In this document: positions 52,746 to 62,369 of the stretch, piece after piece
Layout: every line of letters begins with the position of its first letter
Position numbering within the stretch: position 1 is the stretch's first letter
Assembly: GCA_022606425.2 (NCBI GenBank)
Contig: JAHDVF020001466.1
Coordinates: forward strand, 1,035,501-1,099,500
Length of the DNA stretch: 64,000 nt
DNA from: Lepidostoma basale
Lineage: Eukaryota > Arthropoda > Insecta > Trichoptera > Lepidostomatidae
Direction of reading: 5' to 3'
Program-made: the position numbers and the translations under genes
Notes under the pieces: generated by a model
The model's database searches: none
Seen by the model: the letters and a program-made list of their open reading frames with translations, nothing else
What the model was told of the DNA's origin: nothing

Positions 52746-53369
52746 TAATAACACATTACAACCCACCTTATATAACTTATAATTTATATAATTTGTTTAT
52801 ACATATTATAAAAAACATCAACGATACACAATCAATTTCATATTACAATTTTTTTTTTTTTTTTAATTGATTTCAAGAAAATATAAACCTTTTTCAATAT
52901 TTTTTTAATTGTCTGCGTCTTTTTTCATTGTTCAAAATAAGTTCCTTTATTCCGGTGTCTAAAAAAACTAACAAATTGCATAAGTCAAATTTTTTAAAAT
53001 TATTTATTTATTATTATAAAGTCAAACGTTTTATGAACTGTGTGTAAAAAATTACCTCAAGCCTGATTTCGTATTTGTACTCTATTTGAAAGTACGTTCT
53101 TAAGCGCATAAATGAACTAATTTTATTTATTATAAAAACCTTCACTGTACGCGTACATATGTCAGAAAACGTTTAATAAAATAATCGCACAATTTGATAT
53201 ATTACATATTATATTTTTTTCCAGATTCCTAACTCTTATAATTTATTGCAAGAGATTTTAAATAAAATTAATATCACGTGAACAGCTACTAATGGTTATG
53301 TAGTATATGGGTACCAAACTATAATTATATTATATAACGAACCCGGACAAAAATAGTTTAAAAAAAACA

Positions 53370-53775
53370 TTAACATTGTTATCATATGAGCACGGAAGGG
53401 GGTATACATATCGTATTGTTGTTCGAAGGAATTATTTTCCTACCCCTTAATTTTCTTCGTAAAATACAAGGCGTTTTCATTTTCTTGCTGAGATATCGAT
53501 CAGAGAAATCCACGAGGGAAGGCAATAGGTCACAGAGGCCCGCCGAATTATAACGGAACACCTCGCACGCCATTTTGATTAAAATCTGTCATAGGTATAG
53601 TGAAATCTAATGCGGTATTTATTTATGTGCGTAATTAGCTGCAGCGCTCGGTTAGCGCACAACGGAAAATGTTTAGAAGGCCCGCCCGACAATTATCACA
53701 CACACCAGCTCGCGTACCGCCGCTGGTCGGCGTCTGCCCAAATTACACACACCCCAAATTCTGAGTTCGGCGTAA
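53370..53775. other. Low-copy GC-richer segment
   Basis: Includes cacagaggcccgccgaatta, cacctcgcacgccattttga, gcagcgctcggttagcgcac and ccgccgctggtcggcgtctg. A 63-codon minus frame (53382-53573) is unrecognised. No repeat match; candidate conserved non-coding or regulatory DNA. Confidence 0.3.
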
Positions 53776-53914
53776 GATAATTTTATTCTAATTATTATTG
53801 TGAATGTATACGTGAAAAAACAACGTAGTTTCAAACTTATAAAAAAAACTGAAAGTTCGTATTAAATATAATACCAAGTTATCATTGCATAAATACCATC
53901 GAAAGCCTGAATAC

Positions 53915-54180
53915 AACAATAATAATAAGATGCTAACTTTTAAATAATCACGACTTTTTTATGAAATAGAATTTTTTCGACAGATTTCAGATCTAAACTG
54001 AAAACCCATCTTTTTCATATTTCATACCCAATTTAAAATTTATACTTTGTTCCACTATACTTTTTAACCGATCGCGAAAATTTTGATTTTTAGATTTAAA
54101 ACACGTGCGCCCTTGAGGTGATTACATCACAAAAACGGCGCTATAAAAGTTAGCATATTATTATTATTATTACTATATTA
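53915..54180 (+). mobile_element. LINE-B2 with C-terminal codons and intact 3' hairpin
   Basis: After a short reversed LINE-B2 start (aataataagatgctaacttt, 53920-53942), the plus strand encodes DFRSKLKTHLFHIS (from gatttcagatctaaactgaa), then tttagatttaaaacacgtgc, gcgcccttgaggtgattaca, tcacaaaaacggcgctataa and an (ATT)n tail. The hairpin's outer and inner stems are complete. Confidence 0.75.
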
Positions 54181-54445
54181 TTAGAACACAGTTTTTTCCA
54201 CTTTCGATTTTATTTTTCTCGACATGTTTCGAAGGCTTACACCTTCATCATCAGGAGAAAGATATAAAGTTTGAGTTTATATCGTTCTCCCGATGTTTAA
54301 GGTGCAAGCCTATAGGTGTAAGCATATAATATGTCGAGAAAAATGAACACGGAAGTAGAAAAAAAAGTGTTTTGATTCATAAAAAAATCGACATTATGGA
54401 ATTCCATAGTGTTCACGCCTTACGTTTATCTAAAAATTTAAATAA
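54180..54445. repeat. Fold-back repeat P3 with one complete hammerhead core
   Basis: Left arm (minus) holds the full core; the right arm (54290-54360) is degraded (cccgatgtttaaggtgcaag, taatatgtcgagaaaaatga). The right end has atggaattccatagtgttca, the recurrent P3 terminus. Confidence 0.65.
54215..54260 (-). ncRNA. Complete hammerhead ribozyme-like motif (P3), all three stems
   Basis: Minus strand, 46 nt: stem I TTTCTC (54255-54260), CTGATGA (54248-54254), linker, stem II GAAGG-tgtaag-CCTTC (54231-54246), GAAA (54227-54230), CATGTC (54221-54226), stem I GAGAAA (54215-54220). Stem I pairs over six positions, stem II over five; stem III ACATGT is self-complementary; cleavage is predicted 3' of GUC. 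Every invariant residue of a type I hammerhead is present. Not folded or searched computationally. Confidence 0.75.
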
Positions 54446-54454
54446 TTGTTTTTA

Positions 54455-54565
54455 TAATAATAATAATAAATTGGATAATTTATAGAGCGCCATTTTTATG
54501 AATTATTCATCTCGAGGGCGCTGTAGAAGATGCTCCGTTTTATCAACTAGATAATAGTAATAATA
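54455..54565 (-). mobile_element. LINE-B3 3' end
   Basis: aataataataaattggataa, tttatagagcgccattttta, tgaattattcatctcgaggg, cgctgtagaagatgctccgt. Hairpin AGCGCC / GGCGCT present. Confidence 0.8.
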
Positions 54566-54670
54566 ATAATGATAACAATAATAATAAACATTTGTAATAA
54601 ATTTTTGTGATTTATAACCCTCAAGGGTTCATAAAGACGTATTTTAAATCTAAAAATCTATAACAATCTA
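54566..54670 (-). mobile_element. LINE-B2 3' end, decayed
   Basis: aacaataataataaacattt, then tttttgtgatttataaccct, caagggttcataaagacgta, ttttaaatctaaaaatctat. Outer stem lost. Confidence 0.6.
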
Positions 54671-54834
54671 TAATACAATAAAAAAGTATTAGGTATGAAT
54701 TGTATTGAAACTGGTCAGCAACAGAATGTATTCATTGATCAGTAGACAAAAAAAATGATAGGTACAAATTTAACCTGTTTTACTCCAATTTTAACTCCAT
54801 TGTAAAATAACATACAATTTTTGAAAGATAATTA

Positions 54835-55025
54835 AAAAGAACGATGTTTTTTTTAATAACTATTTTACTGTTGTATTTTTTGACAGCGACCAGTTTCGAC
54901 AATTTGGTTGGCATCGACATACTGTTCAGGTCTGTCGATGCCAATGAACCTAAAGATAAGTGAAGTAGTTTTTTTTATATAAAAACATCGTTTTATTTCA
55001 TTGTTATTAAAAATAAATTTCTATT
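54835..55025. repeat. Fold-back repeat P6 with degraded hammerhead-like arms
   Basis: Left arm (minus): ATGTCGATGCCAACC, GTCGAAACTGGTCGCTGTC with GAAA intact. Right arm (plus): CTGTCGATGCCAATGAACC then truncated. Both flanks have the P6 block aaaacatcgttttattt (inverted at left). Same family as 32.7 kb, including the U at core position 6. Confidence 0.5.
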
Positions 55026-55179
55026 AAGAGCATTTCACAAAAATCTTTAGATATGTTTTATTTTTATTAAGATTCAGCTTTATTATTATTATTTATTTAT
55101 AATATATTTACATTATTCTCGCGTTGTTTAATCGATTTCATTGTTTATATCGAAACAATTGAAGCCCTATTAATGTTGA

Positions 55180-55610
55180 AATATACTGAGACAAAGATGG
55201 CCGTAAATTTCGGATAGCTTTTCAATTGGTCGGTCCATCGCCGCAGAGGTGTTTGCCCTACAGCCGGGCTAATTTGCCCACAAAGCTACACAATCTATCG
55301 TGATTGATGAGACCAGTGCCCGTGGAGGCATGGGAGACCTAACCTGTAATCACGAAACCCTCGATAGTCGCCTCGAAGGAAACAAAATGGTGCTACGACT
55401 GTCGTTTGTTTTATTTGCCTGTGTAACACATGAACAGAAGTTGTATTGTATTACTCACGGCTCACCTCAACATTTTGTTATTATTTATTTGCGGAGGAAA
55501 CGTTTTGAATGCCAATTTAATATACAAATCCGAACTTTCCAGACACGAACTCGTTTCATATTAATTTTTATTTATTATGCTTTGCCCACCGAAATTAATA
55601 TGTTATGAAA
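55180..55610. other. Low-copy segment, with a 102-codon plus frame
   Basis: The first part (ggtcggtccatcgccgcaga, ttgccctacagccgggctaa, cgatagtcgcctcgaaggaa) is GC-richer and unique. The frame 55300-55608 runs into A+T-rich DNA and its product is unrecognised. Candidate conserved non-coding DNA; coding is unlikely. Confidence 0.25.
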
Positions 55611-55799
55611 CAATGTTTATTTCTTTGTAAACTTTAAAATTAATTTTCAATAAAGTTAGTGTTGTTTGCAAAGTTATGGCGAATGTTGATGTAATATGTT
55701 TTTTTATTTTATTTTGAACATATTCAAATGATTTTTGTTATAATATATAACAGCCATTTGATTATTTTTTTCATGGATTGCTAAATATTATTATTTTTA

Positions 55800-55838
55800 G
55801 TGTCGGGTGGTGGTCTAGGCTAGGGGACAGACCGCGTA
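55800..55838 (+). mobile_element. SINE S1 head fragment
   Basis: gtcgggtggtggtctaggct matches the S1 head and A-box; after ~35 bases it joins P4 sequence. Confidence 0.5.
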
Positions 55839-56000
55839 TCTCCTCCTACCATGCCAACTTCGGTTGGCGATACAGCTGTCGCGACACTCTCAGTGAATAA
55901 AAAGAAATTGTGATATTATAAGTGTTTTAAATTTTTTACAGTAATAATGTTGAAGTATCGTAGTGTTTCGGCCAAAACAATGGACTATTTAATAATGATT
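55838..56000 (+). repeat. P4 fragment with broken hammerhead core
   Basis: ATGCCAACTTCGGTTGGC keeps a perfect stem II (GCCAAC/GTTGGC region) but the CTGATGA box is lost and GAAA is GATA; CAGCTGTC then gcgacactctcagtgaataa follows. Ends with the P4 block agtgtttcggccaaaacaat. Confidence 0.6.
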
Positions 56001-56479
56001 ACATATAATACGTTGAAGAAACAAAGTTTCGTATCTCTATAAAAGCATGGATTAAAATTATTGATGATTTTGAAAAATATGATAGGAAAATTACGTTTAT
56101 TTTGACAATAATGTAGAAACTGCGCATAAAGTATTAAATAGTTCGCATTGCAAGCGTAGTATTAAAAACATTATTGATATACGAACATATTTTAATCATT
56201 TCAAATCTTATAAAAAACGGGTTAAAAATGTTCTCATGTATATTTTAAAGTGAATGAAAAACTTTTTTTTTTAATCGGGCTAACTGGTGTCGGTTTATTG
56301 TGACAATGGATAGAATAAAAAATACAGTATTTGAAAAAATAAAAATCATTGAAAATGTTTCAGTTTATTATTAATTAATATTGTAGTGAATCTAATGCTT
56401 AAAAAAAAATTTTTTTTTGGTATATTATATTAAAATGGTGAATTTATTATGAATTTCTTTTTCAAACTTTGTCACCAAA

Positions 56480-56580
56480 AGTAGGAAAAACAGTGTTTTA
56501 ATTCATAAATAAATCGTCCTTATGGAATATCACAGTTTAAACGCTTTATGTGTACTAAAAATTACATCAGAATAGTTTTA
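56480..56580 (+). repeat. P3 end fragment
   Basis: aaacagtgttttaattcata, tcgtccttatggaatatcac and agtttaaacgctttatgtgt match the P3 right end. Confidence 0.45.
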
Positions 56581-56969
56581 TTTCTCTATAGGATTTGTAC
56601 ACTTTGTGAATGAAACGTTAATTTCGATAACAACTTAACATAAATTATGTCTATTTAATGAATATAAATATGTTCTGGCCACAGGTAGGTTGATCTATGA
56701 TAAACAGCACGATTTTCATGACATAAATTTCACGCATAGTTATATTGAAAGATAAGATCGAACACTAAACCTAAATCTCAAGCACAGATTAAAAAACTGA
56801 TTTAAATTTAATAAGGAAACATTTGATACCGGCCCATGTAGAAATAAAATTATTTTAATTTAATACCGCACAGCCGAAAATCATTCCATTGTTGTGGTTT
56901 ATTTTTAACCGACATGAATTCATAATTAGATTTCAATTTTATAATATAAATAATTATAGGCCATTGTTC

Positions 56970-57045
56970 AGTCGTGATAGTTTACTTCCTGATCTCGGTT
57001 GCCGGTTCGATTTCCGCCGGTAGCAAAAAAATTAACCGGTTTTAA
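56970..57045 (+). mobile_element. Possible tRNA-derived SINE fragment
   Basis: Contains agtcgtgatagtttacttcc, a spacing-compatible B-box ggttcgatttccgccgg, then an A-rich run. Too short to assign. Confidence 0.35.
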
Positions 57046-57139
57046 TTTTAAAATTTGTTTTAATTTATCTCTAATCTAAACTAATCTCTATGTTGCCAAT
57101 TCTGTCATCAACTCATTAAACATGACTTGCAAAACTCCA

Positions 57140-57662
57140 CACAATCTTGTAAAAATACTGTCACAAATATTTTTATGGCACAACTTACACACCATCATCA
57201 AGTCATTGGTGACATATGGTTCTGACTCGTGGACAATGACTCTAAGAACAACAAAGCATCTACTGGTTTGAAAATAGAATACTAAGAATGATCCTGGGAC
57301 TCAGACCCGGTGTTGCAGCGGGAACAAGGAGGCATAGAACAACCAAGAGATTCGTACGATGACCCAGCAGCCCCTTATAACGAGCACCGTGAGAGCCGGT
57401 CGCCTAGCATGGATTGGGCACGTATGCCGAGCCGAGGAGACCAGAGCAATCAGAACCCTGTACGTGTATAGACCGACTGGAGTAACCTGTAGAAAGGCCT
57501 AGACAGCGCCTAATGGACAATGTTTTGGCTGATCTGGCTAGGTTGGGCGAATCGGACTGCTGGGAGCAAAAGGCGCAGGATCGAGGAGCTTGGCGAAAAA
57601 TCATCAAGGAGGCTAAAACTCTTCTAGAGTTGTATGGCCATAGGAAGTAAGTAAGTAACTTT
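57140..57662 (+). mobile_element. LINE-D ORF2 C-terminus with (GTAA)n tail
   Basis: Plus strand, with frame breaks: LLVTYGSDSWTMTLRTTKHL, ENRILRMILGLRPGVAAGTR, VRAGRLAWIGHVCRAEETRA, IRTLYVYRPTGV, RPRQRLMDNVLADLARLGES, DCWEQKAQDRGAWRKIIKEA and KTLLELYGHRK then stop, tail gtaagtaagtaac. The Y-G-S-x-S-W...L-x-W-x-GHV...RPR-R-W/L-D...A-x-DR-x-W-R order is that of APE-type LINE C-termini. The 88-codon minus frame is a shadow. Confidence 0.85.
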
Positions 57663-57774
57663 TTTTGCAAATCTAAAACACGTATATAAACATTTTGTTA
57701 ACAGTTTTTTTCCAGATACAAAAATGTCGCAAAAACCAACTTAAATATATACATATTTTAATAAAAGGCATTTA

Positions 57775-57900
57775 TTCTGTGGAATTCCGTGAACGTGATT
57801 TTTTTATGAATTAAAATATTATTTTTTCAAGGTAAATCATAAAACTTTCGAAACTTGTCTAGAAAAATTATGTAAAAAGTGAAACAAACAAGGTTAAAAA
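57775..57900. repeat. P3 fragment
   Basis: tgtggaattccgtgaacgtg at the left and actttcGAAACTTGTCTAGAAAAAT at 57850-57875 match P3 parts; the palindromic stem III is broken (ACTTGT). Confidence 0.4.
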
Positions 57901-57987
57901 AATCATATAATACGTTTTTTTTTCTTTCAATTTTAACAATAGGACAAAACAATATTTGATTTCATATATTGCTTAGATTTTTTAACA

Positions 57988-58325
57988 GCATTTTAAATGT
58001 ATACAAAGACTTGTAGACAAATACTGGATTTAACCCATTGCGGGTTAGTCATTTTTAAGGATTAATTTGATCTCAATAGAGACGAAGATGTAAATAATAT
58101 ATATATTTTTTTAAACAGAATATGGTGGTCGAGGCGTTAACAGGACTTGTGACCTGTCATTGGTTGGGTTAAGCGATCGCTTTATGTAATACAACATTCC
58201 CCATTTCGCCCTTCTTACGACCACCATGTCTGACAAATTTTTGAAAGATGTATATATGCTAATATGTTGAGGAACATTTCACATATTTTTGTTTAATCTG
58301 CACTAGCGCCATCTATTTTTTAAAT
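57988..58325 (+). mobile_element. M1 copy, fullest linear body
   Basis: Left terminus ttttaaatgtatacaaagac, then tggatttaacccattgcggg, ctcaatagagacgaagatgt, tggtggtcgaggcgttaaca, acctgtcattggttgggtta, acaacattccccatttcgcc, ttacgaccaccatgtctgac and ctgcactagcgccatctatt. Right TIR absent. Confidence 0.75.
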
Positions 58326-58479
58326 CTAAATAAAATGTTGTTTCTAATCAAAAATTGAATAAGTGTGTGTACAAACTCTAAATAAGTAACCTTTATAAAA
58401 GTTCAATAAATGTTATTCAGAATGTTTCTTCATAATGTGAATATAAGGTGCATATTATAGGTAACCCTGCTAATATGGA

Positions 58480-58620
58480 AAATGTGGAGCGGTGGTGTGT
58501 GATGTAGATTTGGTGGGGTCGCAGCTAGCTCGGTACATGTGCCTAATATAACTTGCTCAGCGCTAACGGACGACTCTGTAATCAATAAAGTCAAGAGTTA
58601 TATGCACACCCACAACAGAA
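58480..58620. other. Low-copy GC-richer segment
   Basis: gagcggtggtgtgtgatgta, ggggtcgcagctagctcggt and tcagcgctaacggacgactc. No repeat match; possibly part of the adjoining LINE-E copy's upstream sequence, which I cannot confirm. Confidence 0.2.
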
Positions 58621-58689
58621 ATACGCTTCGCTCTTCCTAATTTATTACCCCTTATTAAAATTTTCAATAATTTTAATACTTTTTACAGT

Positions 58690-58935
58690 AATCGGGAGTT
58701 ACGAATGTCGTTGAAAGGGTAGCTAAGCTCAAAAGGTAATTTTTGGGATATATTGCCAGACTTGTAAACCAAAGATGGACAAAGGATAGTTGAGTGGAGA
58801 CCTCGTGAAGATAGAAGTAATAAGAAGGTAACCTCGATGGTTTAATGAAATATGAAATTGCTGTTAACTGGATACAGAAGGCACAAGAAAGGAATATGTG
58901 GAGAAGTGAACGACATCCGCTCTATAATTAATACT
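58690..58935 (+). mobile_element. LINE-E ORF2 C-terminal remnant
   Basis: gccagacttgtaaaccaaag, gacaaaggatagttgagtgg and agacctcgtgaagatagaag give LVNQRWTKD, VEWRPREDRSNK; the end gctgttaactggatacagaa, ggcacaagaaagg, tggagaagtgaacg gives AVNWIQKAQERNMWRS. Same organisation as the 9.7-kb minus copy. Confidence 0.6.
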
Positions 58936-59375
58936 TTTTACACTGGGTTTTAGTTAGAATGTTTCAATCCTGGGATTGGTTTGCAACAATTTCTTCTATT
59001 CTTCTCTTCCATCCTTCCCTGTCTTGTGCGGCTCTTTTGAAATCTGCATATGACGAGCAGCGCACGTTCACCAACAGGTCCTCCAGGTACTCTCGGCGTG
59101 GGCGTCCCCTAGAGTTTTTCCCCTCGGTCATACCCTCCATTATGGCATGCAAGAGACTTTCTTGACGTATTACATGGCCGATCCATCTTGCACGCCTTTC
59201 GGACAAGGTCCTGAGCAGGTCCTCCTTCGATTCCTTGAAGAACTTCCTCATTCGTGATGTGGTCTCTCCAGGAAATTCCTAATAGTCTTCTATAGGACCA
59301 CATCTCAAAAGCCTCTAGTCTCCGCTTATCTCTTTCGGATAGGCACCATGTCTGCACACTGGGTAAGTATTTGAA
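58936..59375 (-). mobile_element. LINE-F ORF2 C-terminus
   Basis: Two overlapping minus frames (59357-59109 and 59251-58964), offset by a frameshift, give LSERDKRRLEAFEMWSYRRL, LGISWRDHITNEEVL, then KEDLLRTLSERRARWIGHVI, RQESLLHAIMEGMTEGKNSR, GRPRREYLEDLL and AAQDREGWKRRIEEIVANQS. Motifs LEAFEMW-YRRLL-ISW-DH, RWIGHVIR and GRPR are typical of this LINE group. It is head-to-tail opposed to LINE-E; one frameshift separates it from a continuous C-terminus. Confidence 0.85.
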
Positions 59376-59464
59376 TATTACTACATATGTTTACCGGGTA
59401 CGTATAATGTTTAATTTTATTTGATAAAAATGACTGTTTAATTAACAGTAGTATTATTCATGGA

Positions 59465-59715
59465 CCCTAATGACGACCTTCGTGTCCGAGAGGTAAGTGC
59501 ATTGACTGCCACCCCGAAGGTTCCTGGTTCGATTGCCGGCGAGGGCAGTGTGATTGTCACACTGTCTTTGGTCTGGTGTATAATTCATGTGATAATAAAA
59601 TAGCGATAGATTAGCTACCTATCACATGTCACGAGAATCACTATGATAGCTATAATACCCTTTACATCGATTTGGCTCATGCTGTCATGATGTAAAGAGC
59701 GATTCAACAAAACAA
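59465..59715 (+). mobile_element. tRNA-derived SINE (S2), full head
   Basis: Head tgacgaccttcgtgtccgag with A-box-like gtccgagaggt, B-box ggttcgattgccgg (59525-59540), gcgagggcagtgtgattgtc, body gcgatagattagctacctat, cacgagaatcactatgatag and gatgtaaagagcgattcaac, then (aat)n. A head of this type is widespread in lepidopteran SINEs. Confidence 0.85.
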
Positions 59716-59754
59716 TAGTATTAATAATAATAATATTGTTTCCTATTCCCTAAT

Positions 59755-59905
59755 GAACAACGATTAAGGCAAAATCATAAGGATCAACGATTGGAGAAAA
59801 TTGGAAAGACCTGTAGAATGGAAGAGGGGTGACCAGGGACAGGAGCCATCGTAGGACTGTTGTGGAGGAGGCTAAATTCCATAGCGCCGAGAAGAAGAAG
59901 TATTA
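59755..59905 (+). mobile_element. LINE 3' end with (GAA)n tail
   Basis: gaccagggacaggagccatc, gtaggactgttgtggaggag and gctaaattccatagcgccga encode DRSHRRTVVEEAKFHSAEKKKY read through, ending in gaagaagaag. A W-x-x-x-V-x-E-A-K end is common in APE-type LINEs. Upstream coding is lost. Confidence 0.55.
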
Positions 59906-59979
59906 CTACGCTATGTTTACAACTTGCTAATATTTTCTTGAAAAATATATAAAACTAGCCAAAATTTTAGTTACACCCG

Positions 59980-60190
59980 TTAGCACGATTTGAACAATGT
60001 AGTGAGGTCGCGCGGTGTTGAACGCGTACCCACTCTGGATACATGCTGTGACTCGTGCGTAGGTACCGCGGGGCTTGAAAGGGTAGGGGAGGGGGACAGG
60101 AAGAGGAGGGGGGAGGACGATGTCCGACAGTGTCTGCGGAACCGCCACACGACTGAAATATGAACCCCAACAGGTGAATACCGTAAAAAA
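59980..60190. other. Low-copy GC-rich segment
   Basis: gaggtcgcgcggtgttgaac, aggtaccgcggggcttgaaa and a purine-rich ggaggggggaggacgatgtc run. Overlapping minus frames of 92 and 67 codons have Pro-rich, unrecognised products. Candidate regulatory DNA. Confidence 0.25.
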
Positions 60191-60429
60191 TTCCAAACTA
60201 AACAAAAAGGGGAATTGTACGCGAAGTGATAACCATAATAGTTTTTTTTTTAATAACTCCTAATTGAAAACTTTTCTTCTTATAAGTTTTGTTGTCTTAC
60301 ACATTTCTATCTTTCGTGTAAATTTTTTCTAACAAATAAAATAAACAAAAATATTTGTCTCCGTTTGATGAATGGTTCTTCTTCTTATTTTTGTCCTGTC
60401 ACACCTCCGTGGTTCATAGGGCCTCAAGG

Positions 60430-60560
60430 AAGTCGGAATAAAAGACGAGCGTGCATGTAAAGATATATGAATGTAGAGGAATCTAGATAGGTATGTAAGA
60501 ACAGAACAGCATGGCGGTCCATACTCTCTGCCTACTGGCCTAAACGGCGTGATAGTTATC
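60430..60560 (+). mobile_element. LINE-A 3' end, decayed
   Basis: aagtcggaataaaagacgag, tatatgaatgtagaggaatc, acagaacagcatggcggtcc and actctctgcctactggccta; tail reduced to agttatc. Confidence 0.7.
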
Positions 60561-60839
60561 TTTTATTTTTATACTTTAGAAGCGATAGACAAGGCTATGC
60601 GATTTTGTTTTTACATTTAAAACAGCGCTCTCCGATTGCCTGTATTATACAAAGCCATTATTTAAATGGTAATTCTTACTGTTATTCGTTATCAACGCGG
60701 TCATCAATGATAGCAATTTATAATGGGGTGTTTAAAAAGAAACAAACAACAAAGTTGACTAGAAAGATTGGAATCTCTCAGCCGCTGAAGTCGGATACAT
60801 GTAATATATAGTCTACTTCAGAGGCAGCTAAAGAAATTT

Positions 60840-61085
60840 TGTAAAAAAAATTATAATATATTAATTAAATCACTGTTTATATATTTATCTTGTTTTTATT
60901 TTATTCATCTTAGATTTTTGAAGCAGTTAAATTTGCTTATTGTCTTTCTGCCATCATCAGCAGAAAAAACTGTATTTCAATTATAATAGATAGTCCATTA
61001 TTTTGGCGGAAATACATTGATATTTCAACATTATTAAAACTGTTTAACTGAAACACTGTTATATAGCATCATAATTGATTAATTA
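60840..61085. repeat. P4-like tail in minus orientation and an unassigned repeat
   Basis: atagtccattattttggcgg and gatatttcaacattatta are the P4 end block reversed. Upstream, ttctgccatcatcagcagaa can be read as CTGATGATGGCAG on the minus strand, but no GAAA/stem arrangement follows. Confidence 0.35.
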
Positions 61086-61089
61086 ATAA

Positions 61090-61440
61090 AAAAATACAAT
61101 GAATGATGGTGTCATGAACAAAATAATGAAAGGATCATTAAGATGGTTTGGACATATGGAAAGAATAAATGAAGAAAAAATGGTAAAAAATTATATGTTA
61201 ATGATGTAAATGGAACCAGAAATATAGGAAAACCGAGGAAAACGTGGCACGAACAAATAAATCAAATATTGAATGTCTGCCATGTGAGGAGTCAGAGAAA
61301 TCGACGCGCGTGCATGATACGATGTATGAATGTTGAGGAAGCGAGAGAAATATGTCAGGAAAGAAAAGTGTGTCAGTCCATTCTTTCTGCCTACCCCTTC
61401 GGGGAGAAGGCGTGATGGTTAATTAGTTATTTAGTTAAAA
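61090..61440 (+). mobile_element. LINE-A ORF2 C-terminus
   Basis: NDGVMNKIMKGSLRWFGHME, NEEKMVKNYMLMM (frame break), GTRNIGKPRKTWHEQINQIL, NVCHVRSQRNRRACMIRCMN, VEEAREICQERKVCQSILSA, YPFGEKA then stop; tail ggttaattagttatttagtt. Well aligned with the 45.5-kb copy over ~330 bp. Confidence 0.85.
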
Positions 61441-61499
61441 ATTGCAATGTTAACGCCTTAAGTTTATCACAACTCAATATGTTTTCTATTTATAATAAC

Positions 61500-61875
61500 A
61501 ATCAAACAAGCAAACCATCACGCCGTTTCACTGAAAGGGATGCAAAGAAAATGGACTAACAAAATTCTCTATCCTGGTACATCTTTCTAGTTTTCTCCGC
61601 ATTCATATAACGAGTCATAAACACAAGTCGATTTTTCGGATTTTTAAAAACGTACGCTTTCTTAACCATTCATTTTTCATCCATGTGTTCCACGTGTCCT
61701 GATACTTTTATAAATTTGTTTACAATATTTTCTTCTGCTCTACATTCCTTCCTGGTATCAGCATTTGAAACTCTGTCGTACACCGTTTTAGCACACTAAC
61801 GTCTAAGGGATCCCTGCTCTACCACATTTATTCTGCTTTTATACTTCTTATAAGGGTTGGAACTAGAACCATTTG
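61500..61875 (-). mobile_element. LINE-A, decayed copy
   Basis: aaaccatcacgccgtttcac, ggatgcaaagaaaatggact, ttctctatcctggtacatct, tccgcattcatataacgagt, then upstream gtacgctttcttaaccattc, ttccttcctggtatcagcat and ccacatttattctgctttta, tataagggttggaactagaa. The tail repeat has decayed to caaacaagc. Confidence 0.75.
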
Positions 61876-61970
61876 TAATAATAAGTTGTAAAGCGATGTT
61901 TTTGTTATGTAATCACCTCAAGGGCGCATTCAAACATTTTAAATCTAAAAAGAGCGCTTCATCTAATAGA
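61876..61970 (-). mobile_element. LINE-B2 3' end
   Basis: tgtaataataagttgtaaag, cgatgtttttgttatgtaat, cacctcaagggcgcattcaa, acattttaaatctaaaaaga. Left outer strand decayed (gcgatg). Confidence 0.65.
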
Positions 61971-62369
61971 TATAAATAGATGTACTCACTTCTTATATCG
62001 TATGTGCCTTTATATAACATAATTACGTATCATAAACATGAATTTGCAACTAGCACTTATCACGTAATATATGTTACACTTTAAAGACAACAATCTTTGA
62101 TTGTTTATTGCACGTATCAAATATAAATCATTACTTGTCTCGGCATATAGTCTCTACATTACGACTTACGTATAAACTCTACCTAAGTGTTGCAGTTAAT
62201 ACTCATGAGAAAGTATAGCCAAGTTGTTAAAATGTCATGAAATTTGTTGAAGAGAATTTGTCAAAAAACCCTAATAGTCAAATATTGGAGCTGCCTCCGC
62301 TTTGCATTCATATAAATCAAAACTATTTTTGTTACAAAGTGCCGAATTCAAAAGCGAAGTAGATAAAAA

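Noticed and set aside
25210..54170. CRISPR-like or satellite array from the repeated gcgcc...ggcgc blocks
   Set aside because: The blocks are dispersed, on both strands, each with its own (AAT)n tail and some with LINE coding sequence, so they are retroelement ends and not an array.
55300..55608. 102-codon plus frame as a host gene
   Set aside because: Product has no recognisable domain and its second half is translated A+T-rich DNA; no exon boundaries are evident.
60020..60200. Pro-rich minus frames of 92 and 67 codons
   Set aside because: They translate a purine-rich, low-complexity strand; no domain and no supporting context.
60950..60985. CTGATGATGGCAG on the minus strand as a hammerhead start
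   Set aside because: GAAA follows too closely, with no stem II and no GUC; only the 7-base box matches.
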